Below, one piece after another: positions 1 through 5,929 of a stretch of 6,245 bases of DNA; position 1 is the first letter of the stretch, and each line of letters starts with the position of its first letter. Position numbers and translations under genes: made by a program. The stretch spans positions 1 through 6,245 of the forward strand of contig JAAUPU010000194.1 of the NCBI GenBank assembly GCA_012032975.1, given 5' to 3'. This DNA is from Caldilineaceae bacterium (GTDB taxonomy: Bacteria > Chloroflexota > Anaerolineae > Caldilineales > Caldilineaceae). The notes under the pieces were generated by a model. The model had not been told where the DNA came from. It did no database searches and saw only the letters and a list, made by a program, of their open reading frames with translations.

Positions 1-559
1 CCAGGGGGGCAGCGGTCGCTGGTCGAGCTGACGCTGGACGATCCGGTCCTCGATCTCCCGGAGGACGAAGCGCATCTGCTCCTCGAGCTCGCCGCCGACC
101 GGGTTCGACCTCGAGCGCCTCGCTCCAGCGCTGGCGTGCGCCGACGACCAGCGCCTTCACGGCGTCGTCGGCAGCAGTCCCATCTGAAGATGTGGCCTCA
201 TCCGAGGATGTGGCCTCAACAGGCGTTTCCGTGGCGGATTCACTGTGGGTCTCTTCTTCATTTGCCCCGAGCTTTCCGAACTTTCCGAAGCTTCAGTCGC
301 CGCATCTTCAGCATGGGAATCGGTCTCGTCTTCGACGTCCGCCCCGTCTGCACTCTCTTCGCTTGCGCCATGTTCGTCGGCAGGCTGACTCTCCTCTTGA
401 GGCGCGGTCTCGCTCGCAGCGACCAGGTCGTCTATGGTCAGGCCGCTGGGGGAAGTGTCGGCACAGGCGTTGGCAGCAATTCTTCATCCACCGACGGCGT
501 GCATCCCGCGATGGTCACTGCTACCAGCAGCGCAACGAGCAACATGGAAAACGGTTCAT
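1..559 (-). CDS. Lipoprotein with acidic Ser/Thr/Glu-rich linker (N-terminal part, frameshifted, runs off left edge)
   Basis: I do not recognise the family. I chose the ATG at 559-557 because AGGAG lies 6 nt upstream (570-566). Restoring one T in the T-run at 551-548 gives MNRFSMLLVALLVAVTIAGC, a short lipoprotein signal peptide with lipobox I-A-G-C and the lipidated Cys at residue 20. A Pro-rich stretch follows (LPTPVPTLPP), then about 90 residues dominated by Glu, Asp, Ser, Thr and Ala with small repeats (ESSESS; EATSSD twice), as in surface linkers. The part nearest the edge (DAVKALVVGARQRWSEALE, then probably ELEEQMRFVLREIEDRIVQR) looks helical and folded. The frame must shift near 548, 448-452 and 265-268, each explained by one lost base in a homopolymer, and less certainly near 107. 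Divergent from the flavin reductase. The mature protein probably sits on the outer face of the cytoplasmic membrane. Function unknown. Confidence 0.55.
189..218. repeat. Two copies of a 12-bp repeat, 18-bp period
   Basis: GATGTGGCCTCA occurs at 189-200 and again at 207-218. On the minus strand the 18-bp unit encodes EATSSD twice in a row inside the acidic linker of the lipoprotein. The in-frame period (six codons) suggests slippage-driven expansion of a disordered segment. Confidence 0.75.
272..289. repeat. Two tandem 9-bp repeats
   Basis: CTTTCCGAA is repeated head to tail at 272-280 and 281-289. It encodes part of an ESSESS run on the minus strand, again in frame within the low-complexity linker of the lipoprotein. 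Confidence 0.7.
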
Positions 560-672
560 CGAGTACTCCTGTTGGATCTGGCCGGGTCGAGCGGCTTGGC
601 TCGCTGGTGTAGGATGCCATCGAGCCAGCAATGACGACCCGGAATACGTCTGTTCTATTATTCACAAAAGAG

Positions 673-691
673 CCGGGCCAATTGTGCCCGG
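673..691. promoter_or_regulatory. Inverted repeat over the minus-strand -10 region (operator or leader hairpin candidate)
   Basis: CCGGGC (673-678) and GCCCGG (686-691) are exact reverse complements separated by 7 nt (CAATTGT). The repeat straddles the proposed -10 box of the lipoprotein promoter, a position where a bound repressor would block transcription. No known binding-site family is recognised, and a 6-bp arm can arise by chance. Confidence 0.35.
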
Positions 692-709
692 ATAGAGCGT
701 CGGTGTCAA
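681..709 (-). promoter_or_regulatory. Sigma-70-type promoter for the minus-strand lipoprotein gene
   Basis: On the minus strand a perfect TTGACA (709-704) is followed by a 17-nt spacer and CACAAT (686-681, four of six matches to TATAAT). Transcription would start near 674, leaving a leader of about 115 nt before the ATG at 559. Nothing else in the 341-nt divergent gap looks better for this direction. The call rests on consensus match alone. Confidence 0.5.
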
Positions 710-763
710 TTCTATCTTGCGTTGAAGAACGCCCGCCTACCAGCGATTTACCATTCGCCTCTG

Positions 764-777
764 GATGTGGTCACATC
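764..777. promoter_or_regulatory. Perfect dyad GATGTG-GT-CACATC, operator candidate
   Basis: GATGTG (764-769) and CACATC (772-777) form exact 6-bp inverted arms around a 2-nt centre. The dyad covers the proposed -35 box of the rightward promoter (768-773). That placement suits a repressor site, or an activator site replacing a weak -35. It is not the AT-rich dyad typical of many Zur boxes. The regulator is unknown. Confidence 0.35.
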
Positions 778-796
778 TACGCACTTATTCTATAAT
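768..796 (+). promoter_or_regulatory. Sigma-70-type promoter for the flavin reductase gene
   Basis: A perfect TATAAT at 791-796 is preceded by TGGTCA at 768-773 (four of six matches to TTGACA) with a 17-nt spacer. Transcription would start near 803, giving a leader of about 98 nt before the ATG at 901. The following permease operon could be read from the same promoter, because no terminator is visible after the flavin reductase. Confidence 0.5.
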
Positions 797-900
797 CCAA
801 AACGGCGTCCGACTGTATTCGCCATTCGACTTTGTATCGAACAGGCGAAACTGGCCGTCGAACGGACCATAGAAGAGATCGCCAAACAGAAGGAATCAGC

Positions 901-1404
901 ATGGCCATCGATCCGAATCAATTCAAAGAAACCATGGCGCACTGGGCGAGCGGTGTGACGGTGGTCACCACGCGGCTACAGGACGAGACGGTCGGCATCA
1001 CGGTCAGCTCGTTTTCCAGCGTCAGCCTGGCGCCGCCGCAGATTCTGGTCTGTATTGCAAAGAAACTTCACACCCACGCCGTGGTCGAGCAGAGCCGGGT
1101 CTTTGCCGTGAATGTGCTGGGTGTGGAACATCTGGAACTGGGCATGCGCTTTGCCGGCATGTTCCCTGAGATCACAGACCGCTTTGCCGGGCTGGGTTGT
1201 TTCAGCGCAGAGACCGGTTGCCCGATCCTGCCCGGCGTGCTTGGCTGACGCGACAGTCGAGCCAGCCAGATGTATGACGGGGGCGACCACACGATTTTCG
1301 TGGGCGAAGTGGTTGCCTCCGATGCGCGCGACAACGGCGCACCGATCCTCTATTACAACCGCCATTGGCGGGAACTGGGTCCGGGCGTTTTGACGTTGAC
1401 GTAG
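901..1404 (+). CDS. Flavin reductase-domain protein (frame broken at 1243-1263)
   Basis: This belongs to the flavin reductase-like, FMN-binding split-barrel family (PF01613), whose members reduce flavin with NAD(P)H and often supply FMNH2 to a monooxygenase. The start at 901 has AGAAGGA at 888-894, 6 nt upstream. Family landmarks are GVTVVTT (residues 18-24), [21 protein letters not shown] (32-52), FAVNVL (68-73) and, near the end, [16 protein letters not shown]. The first-frame reading stops at TGA 1246-1248, yet the same frame resumes with the conserved GGDH block and runs to TAG 1402-1404. In between, a neighbouring frame reads DATVE, as family members have just after PxLxGxLAWLD. Loss of about six bases in two places, including the usual Trp-Leu, would explain this. 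The restored length of about 170 residues is normal for the family. It may be a real pseudogene, but frame errors elsewhere make a sequence error more likely. Partner oxygenase and substrate are unknown. Confidence 0.85.
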
Positions 1405-1499
1405 CCGGTCGCCCCGGTCAGCCATACCCAAACCCGACTGCGATTCGATGGAAATGGCAAGGAATGATATCCGACGATCTGTCGCCAAACCAGGAATCA

Positions 1500-2554
1500 A
1501 TGAACCGAAGTGACAGTGTGGTTCAAACTGGCGCGCCTGCGGATGCCACCGCTGCGATGGAGCGGCAGAAGCGTCCGCTTTCGCGCAGGCTTGTGATTGC
1601 GCTACTCCTTCTGCTTGCAATCAGCGTCATCGGCAGCGAGCTGTGGCGAAGCCCGCAAAGCCAGTTTTTTCTACGTGACCGAGCTCAGACCTTTGTCACG
1701 ATTTTTCTCGGCATCTTCATTGAAGCCGTTCCATTCTTGCTGGCGGGTTCGCTTGTGGGTGGCTTCATCCACATCTTCGTGAGCCAGGAACGATTGGAGA
1801 AATTCATCCCCCACAATCGTGTGCTTGCGCCGCTGTCCGGTGCGGCATTGGGCCTGCTCTTTCCTGTCTGTGAATGCGGTGTTGTGCCGGTGACGCGCAG
1901 ACTCTATGGCAAGGGATTGCCGGTCTCTGTCGGGGTGGCGTTTCTGCTAGCCGCACCGGTGATCAACCCGGTGGTGATTGCCAGCACCTACGCCGCGTTT
2001 GGATGGGGGCCGGTGCTCTGGGGACGTATGATATTCAGCTTGCTGATCGCGTTTGTGATTGGGCTACTCTTTCAATTTGCCACGCCGACCGAGGTCTTGC
2101 GTCCGGAGGTGCTCCTGGAACGCGGCGATGTACACGAGGTGCATGGCCCGTGGACGAACCGGATACGCGCCGCCCTGAACACGGCTGGCGACGACTTCCT
2201 GGACATGGCGCGCTACCTGATCGCTGGCTCTTTGTTGGCAGCCGCCATGCAGACTCTCGTCGATCAAAGCCTGTTGCTGGCCATCGGTCAAGGGCCGATA
2301 ATCTCCGTGTTTGCCATGCAGGTGCTGGCCTTTGTCCTGTCGGTCTGCTCGACTGTGGATGCGTTTCTGGCGCTGGCTTTTGCCGGCACCTTTACCACTG
2401 GCTCTATCGTGGCTTTCCTGACTTTCGGACCGATGGTGGATATCAAAAGCTCGCTGATGTTCCTCGGCGTCTTCAACGCCGCGTCGTGTTGTATCTGATC
2501 CTGTTGCCGTTCTTGATGAGCCTGTTGATCGGCATCGTCTGGAATCTTGCGTGA
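1500..2554 (+). CDS. COG0701/DUF318-type permease (C-terminal frameshift near 2475)
   Basis: A multi-pass inner-membrane permease of the COG0701 (PF03773) family, related to B. subtilis YcgR and more distantly to ArsP; the transported substrate of this branch is not established. Landmarks are FPVCECG (residues 121-127), AAPVINPVV (151-159), SVCSTVDAF (281-289) and FGPMVDIKS (309-317), with about eight hydrophobic spans in two halves around a soluble loop at roughly 193-233. I chose ATG 1500 because AGGAA lies just upstream (1492-1496, short 3-nt gap); ATG 1464 and ATG 1557 are alternatives, and the frame is open back to 1365, overlapping the flavin reductase. The uncorrected frame ends at 2498 with the atypical tail NAASCCI. 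Adding one A at 2475-2476 gives [19 protein letters not shown], the expected last membrane helix, ending at TGA 2552-2554 (about 351 residues). The next gene starts 7 nt later and encodes its usual partner. Confidence 0.9.
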
Positions 2555-2561
2555 TTGGCCT

Positions 2562-3419
2562 ATGAACAGACCTCAGCAAGCCCCAAGCCTCTTGAGCCGT
2601 CCCCGCATTCAGTTGGCGTTCAAAGCGCTGCTGATCTTTGCACTCGCCCTTTTTCTGTACGGTCGGATTGTCTCTGGCACGCTCTATTTTTACATCAACC
2701 AACGCTTTGCCATCTTTACGTTTGGCGCCGTGGTTGGGCTGCTGGCGCTCGCCGCCAGCTATCCGATTCTGCGTCGCAAACCGCCCACGGCGTCAACCCA
2801 CGACGATACGCATCACGAACATGAAGCAGATGACCACGCATCACATGACCTCGCTCATGACCTCGCTCATGACGATGCTCATGAGCATGTCCATGAACAT
2901 TATCGCCTGACCTGGACAGGCGCCTTCATTGTCTTCCTGCCTGTCCTGTTGGGGATATTGGTAGCGCCCCAACCGTTGGGCGCGCCCGCGCTGGACAACC
3001 GCGAACTCGGCGCGGATGTGCGTTCGTCTTCCATGCCAGCCGCTGTACGCCAGAATGCTACCAAGACGCCGGGCGACTACAACCTGCTCGACTGGCAGAA
3101 CACATTTCTCTCGGTCGAGGATGTTCGCAGCTTCGACGGCGAACCAGCCAACGTGACCGGCTTTGTCTATCGGGATCCCGAGCTTGGCGACGGCCTCTTC
3201 TGGCTGGTGCGGTTCACGGTGAGCTGTTGTGTGGCCGATGCATCCCCTGTCAATCTTGCCGTGCGCTGGCATGGCGAAGAGATACCCGCCGACAACCAAT
3301 GGGTGCAGATCAGCGGGGTGATCGATGCCGCCAATCTGGATAGCCGCAAATTGCCGATTCTGGTTGCCCAGTCCGTGGAGCCAGTCCCCCCGCCAAACCA
3401 ACCCTATCTCTACCGATAA
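2562..3419 (+). CDS. TIGR03943/DUF1980 (YcgQ-like) membrane protein with His-rich loop
   Basis: A 285-residue intact protein of the TIGR03943/DUF1980 family, the usual partner of COG0701 permeases and probably the second subunit of the same transporter. Hydrophobic spans lie at about 17-36, 48-68 and 119-138. Between spans 2 and 3 a loop at 78-113 holds 12 His among many Asp and Glu (DDTHHEHE, then AHD-type repeats and HEHVHEH), a likely divalent-metal-binding segment. The C-terminal domain (about 175-275) has the family block RFTVSCCVADASPV with paired Cys 222-223 and Asp 226, followed by WVQISGVI. I chose ATG 2562, 7 nt after the permease stop. A TTG at 2547 would overlap the permease and add five residues. 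No Shine-Dalgarno is visible, so translation is probably coupled to the permease. Metal handling is inferred from the loop; the transported species is unknown. Confidence 0.88.
   Translation: MNRPQQAPSLLSRPRIQLAFKALLIFALALFLYGRIVSGTLYFYINQRFAIFTFGAVVGLLALAASYPILRRKPPTASTHDDTHHEHEADDHASHDLAHDLAHDDAHEHVHEHYRLTWTGAFIVFLPVLLGILVAPQPLGAPALDNRELGADVRSSSMPAAVRQNATKTPGDYNLLDWQNTFLSVEDVRSFDGEPANVTGFVYRDPELGDGLFWLVRFTVSCCVADASPVNLAVRWHGEEIPADNQWVQISGVIDAANLDSRKLPILVAQSVEPVPPPNQPYLYR
2847..2882 (+). repeat. 12-bp tandem repeat encoding DLAH
   Basis: GACCTCGCTCAT occurs at 2847-2858 and 2859-2870, followed by a diverged copy GACGATGCTCAT at 2871-2882. The unit encodes Asp-Leu-Ala-His (third copy Asp-Asp-Ala-His). 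It therefore adds one His and one Asp per copy to the candidate metal-binding loop of the TIGR03943 protein without breaking the frame. Confidence 0.9.
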
Positions 3420-3420
3420 T

Positions 3421-4599
3421 ATGCACCGATCTGTCCGATCCGTCCGACCTTTCGACCTCGCAGTCTGGTCAGTGATGGCCACTTTGGTGGCGCTCATCGC
3501 CATTCTGGCCTGGCAGAGCAGCCGCGCGACGGGTCAAGCAGCCGCACCGCGTCCGCTCCAGGCGGTCTATGTTGGGTTCGACGAGCAGGGTTTGGAGCAG
3601 CTCTACCGGAGACCGATCACCTTTGACGAGCAGGGCGCAGTGGTGGCGGGCGACGTTCTGCAATTGACCGATACGCCCAACGCGTTTTGGGATTATGCAG
3701 TGCGGCCAGTTGGCGATCTGATCGTCTATTCGGCGCTCGATGATCAGGGCGGCAGCGACTTGAGGCAGATCGACGCCGAATCCGGTGAGCAAGATTTGCT
3801 GCTGGCTTGCGAACCCAATGTCTGCAACAGCCCAAGCTGGTCCGCGGACGGCCAGTTCCTCAGCTTCAGCGTGCGGAACAGCAGCCTGGACGGCGCAACG
3901 TTGCTCAATCCGCCTCGACCGTGGATTCTCAACGTGACGACCGGCGAGACGGCGCCGATGCTGAGCGACGATCAACAACTGGGATTCGAGACGCGTTGGT
4001 CCGCAGATGGAAAGTGGGTGACCTATCTCCTTGCTGGGCAAGGTCAAATTGGTCTGCTCAACCTAGAGGATGCGAGCATCCAAGTGATTGAGCGGGGGGA
4101 TGGGGAACCAGTGGCCTGGCACCCCGACAAGCCGTTGTTCGCACACTCGCGCATGGAGCAGGTGCAGGACGCCCATGTACTCCATTTGCTTTTGTCCAGC
4201 CCGACCGATGACTCAGCCATCAATCTGAGCGGCGCAGATGCTCTGGTCGAGGACCGTAGCCCGGCATGGTCGCCTGACGGGGAATGGATGGCCTTCCGTC
4301 GCAAAGAGTTGGAAGGCCCAAACGTGACCCTTGGCAGCCAGTTGTGGCTCATGCAGCTTCCGCAAGGCGCCTCGACCGGAGGCGAAATCCGCGCATTGAC
4401 CGCAGACGCAGGGTTCGATCATGGTCCGCCCCAATGGTCACCCGATGGGCGCTTCCTGCTTTACCAGAAGTTTCCGCTTAAAGGCCCCAATATCGAGATT
4501 TCTGTCTGGCTGCTCGATGTCGAGAACGGTGAGTCGTACGAGATCGCGCGACCGGGTCGCCGACCCGGTTGGATTTCGTCCGAGAGCGGAACGGATTGA
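3421..4599 (+). CDS. Membrane-anchored WD40-like (PD40/TolB-type) beta-propeller protein
   Basis: A 392-residue intact protein, predicted to be extracytoplasmic. Residues 11-31 form an N-terminal hydrophobic anchor or signal segment after a basic start (MHRSVRSVRP), with no lipobox Cys. The rest carries PD40-type blade motifs: WSADGQF (140-146), WSADGKW (193-199), WHPDK (233-237), WSPDGEW (283-289) and WSPDGRF (339-345), plus a degenerate first blade near 91-104 and a terminal GW at 383-384, consistent with about six blades. Cys 130 and Cys 135 could form a disulfide outside the cell. I chose ATG 3421, which begins 1 nt after the stop of the upstream gene with no visible Shine-Dalgarno, so coupling is likely; ATG 3475 is a weaker alternative. 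Such propellers usually bind proteins or ligands; no catalytic residues are recognised. Its position suggests a role with the permease/TIGR03943 pair, but nothing shows it directly. Confidence 0.85.
   Translation: MHRSVRSVRPFDLAVWSVMATLVALIAILAWQSSRATGQAAAPRPLQAVYVGFDEQGLEQLYRRPITFDEQGAVVAGDVLQLTDTPNAFWDYAVRPVGDLIVYSALDDQGGSDLRQIDAESGEQDLLLACEPNVCNSPSWSADGQFLSFSVRNSSLDGATLLNPPRPWILNVTTGETAPMLSDDQQLGFETRWSADGKWVTYLLAGQGQIGLLNLEDASIQVIERGDGEPVAWHPDKPLFAHSRMEQVQDAHVLHLLLSSPTDDSAINLSGADALVEDRSPAWSPDGEWMAFRRKELEGPNVTLGSQLWLMQLPQGASTGGEIRALTADAGFDHGPPQWSPDGRFLLYQKFPLKGPNIEISVWLLDVENGESYEIARPGRRPGWISSESGTD
4551..4569. other. 19-bp near-perfect palindrome in the 3' end of the propeller gene
   Basis: ACCGGGTCG (4551-4559) and CGACCCGGT (4561-4569) are exact reverse complements around a single C. 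As RNA it can fold into an 8-bp GC-rich stem with a 3-nt loop. It encodes the Arg/Pro/Gly-rich tail RPGRRPG, 28 nt before the propeller stop codon, and lies 66 nt past the stop of the convergent zur-like gene. No T-run follows on either strand, so it is not a standard intrinsic terminator, though it could stabilise or separate the two converging transcripts. Confidence 0.6.
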
Positions 4600-4634
4600 C
4601 TGGGGCGCAGGCGCAGCGTCTGTGGCAAATCGAT

Positions 4635-5060
4635 TTAATTCTGGCACGCCTCGCAGAGGCCATGCACCTCCAGCAGATGGCTCTGCACCTCGAAGTTGAA
4701 CCGTTCTCCGATCATCTGGGCCAACTCTTTTTCCATGCAGTCGTCGAAGTCAATGATCTGGTAGCAGCGTGTGCAGATCAGGTGATGGTGGCTGCCCTCT
4801 TTCATCAGTATATAGTGGGCGGCGCCCGTTCCCTGATAGGTGGGCTGGACATGCCCTAACTCCGTCAGCAATTCCAGCGTGCGGAAGACCGTCATGCGAC
4901 CGACGTGGGGTGCGATGCTGTGGACCTGCGCGACCAGATCGTCGGCGCTGATATGGCCGCCGCTCTGCACGAGACAGTCGATCACCACGCGCCGCGCATG
5001 GGTTAGTCGATAACCCTTTTCTACGATTGCTTCGGACAGAATCTCTACCTGGTTTGACAT
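4635..5060 (-). CDS. zur: Fur-family transcriptional regulator, probably zinc-responsive (Zur)
   Basis: A 141-residue intact Fur-family repressor. The N-terminal winged helix covers about 1-80, with the recognition-helix region GRMTVFRTLELLTELGHV at 54-71. The dimerisation domain carries HHHLICTRC (91-99) and LCEAC (135-139), giving two CxxC pairs (96/99 and 136/139) for a structural zinc site; His 91-93, Asp 105, Glu 124, His 128 and His 133 are candidates for the sensing sites. I chose ATG 5060 because GAGGGA (5073-5068) lies 7 nt upstream; an in-frame ATG at 5078 would add six residues. It follows the znuB-like gene by 39 nt on the same strand, so it is probably the last gene of the uptake operon it controls. 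Zinc specificity is inferred from these neighbours. A manganese- or iron-responsive Fur relative cannot be excluded from sequence alone. Confidence 0.88.
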   Translation of the reverse strand: MSNQVEILSEAIVEKGYRLTHARRVVIDCLVQSGGHISADDLVAQVHSIAPHVGRMTVFRTLELLTELGHVQPTYQGTGAAHYILMKEGSHHHLICTRCYQIIDFDDCMEKELAQMIGERFNFEVQSHLLEVHGLCEACQN

Positions 5061-5067
5061 TGTCTGA

Positions 5068-5073
5068 TCCCTC
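5068..5073 (-). promoter_or_regulatory. Ribosome binding site that fixes the zur-like start
   Basis: GAGGGA on the minus strand, 7 nt before the ATG at 5060. This supports the shorter start over the in-frame ATG at 5078, which would place the site inside the coding region. Confidence 0.65.
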
Positions 5074-5099
5074 AACATTTTTGCGGCCAGCCCCTCCGT

Positions 5100-5929
5100 C
5101 TAGCGTTGCTGCCAGACCAGTCCTCGGCCCGGCGCAAACAGGAAGGCCAACAGAAAAATCCCCGTGGCGACCAGGACGACCGCCGCGCCAGATGCCACGT
5201 TCAGATAGAACGACGCATACAATCCGACCACACCGGCGAACGCGCCGATGGCGGCGGCCACGCCCATCATGGACGGCAGCCGACGGGTGAGCAGCGATGC
5301 GGTAGCGGCCGGTGTCACAAACATGGCCAGCATCAATGCAATGCCGACGACCTGCAACGCGGTCACGATGGTTACTGCTATCAGCACCAACAGCAGATAG
5401 CGGAGGAATGTCGTGGGCAACCGCAGCGTAGCCGCCAGGACGGGTCGAACGAGATGACCATAAATTCCTTGTAGAAAAGAAAAACGGTCGCCAGCACAAG
5501 GATGGCCAATATCAACGTGACGAGCAGGTCGGCGGTCGAGACACCCAGCAGGTTGCCAAAGAGAAAATGGGCCAGGTCCACAGTGTAGCTGCCCGACATG
5601 GAGAGCAGTGCGATGCCCAGTGAGAATAGCCCGGCGAAGACCACCCCGATCGCGGTGTCCTCCTTGAGCGTCGCCCGGTCGGTCAGCGCGCCGATGCCCA
5701 GCGCGGTGAGAATGCCAAAGATCAGCGCGCCGATGGCCAATGGCCAGCCGAGCAGAAACGCGATGACCACGCCGGGCAGGATCGTGTGCGCCAGCGCATC
5801 GCCGAAAAAGGCCATGCCGCGCAGCACCACATAAACGCCCAATACCGAGCAGACAATGCCGACAATCACCGCCGCCGCCAGCGCCCGCACGATAAAGCCA
5901 AATTGCAACGGATCAAGCAGCCAGCCCAT
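5100..5929 (-). CDS. znuB: Zinc/manganese ABC transporter permease, ABC-3 family (frameshift near 5441)
   Basis: The membrane subunit of a high-affinity metal uptake ABC transporter (PF00950, ZnuB/MntB type), about 276 residues once repaired, normal for the family. Landmarks are RGMAFFGDALAHTILPGVV (38-55), the signature close to the interface with the ATPase, then about eight hydrophobic spans, with VTPAATASLLTRRL (205-218) in the second half. The start at 5929 directly abuts the TGA of the znuA-like gene (TGAATG), so the two are translationally coupled. In the raw frame the protein derails after VISFDP into SWRLRCGCPR and stops near 5381. Adding one G at 5441 restores DPVLAATLRLPTTFLRYLLL, the expected continuation, and the frame then runs to TAG at 5102-5100. 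Zinc versus manganese cannot be settled here, but the Zur-type regulator downstream favours zinc. The ATPase gene is not in the window. Confidence 0.92.

Noticed and set aside
1..135. A plus-strand reading at the left edge (RSLVELTLDDPVLDLPEDEAHLL) that looks protein-like
   Set aside because: It degenerates into an Arg/Pro-rich string soon after and has no visible start. Third-position GC appears higher for the minus-strand frame (ELEEQMRFVLREIEDRI), which also points the same way as the lipoprotein. The choice is not certain.
136..695. Overlapping plus-strand open frames of 158 and 167 codons opposite the lipoprotein gene
   Set aside because: Both are rich in Arg, Ser and His runs with no fold-like pattern and no ribosome binding site. 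The minus strand offers AGGAG, a signal peptide with a lipobox, and biased in-frame repeats.
1246..1248. In-frame TGA in the flavin reductase as a selenocysteine codon
   Set aside because: The residues around it do not match the family in that frame but partly match in the neighbouring one, two codons appear to be missing, and no convincing stem-loop follows the TGA.
1405..1499. Zur box or terminator between flavin reductase and permease
   Set aside because: The 95-nt gap has no AT-rich dyad of the usual Zur type and no stem followed by a T-run. I see nothing in it beyond the weak AGGAA before 1500.
2476..2498. A programmed frameshift at the end of the permease
   Set aside because: There is no slippery heptamer or downstream structure, only a short A pair where one more A restores the family sequence. 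Similar losses occur across the window.
1874..2554. Long plus-strand frame overlapping the permease as a separate gene
   Set aside because: Its first 200 residues are a shadow reading rich in Arg, Gly and Trp. Only its last 25 residues are meaningful, and they are the true C-terminus of the permease.
4750..5499. A 249-codon minus-strand frame across znuB and zur
   Set aside because: It is a Gly/Arg-rich shadow of two well-recognised genes and shows no domain of its own.
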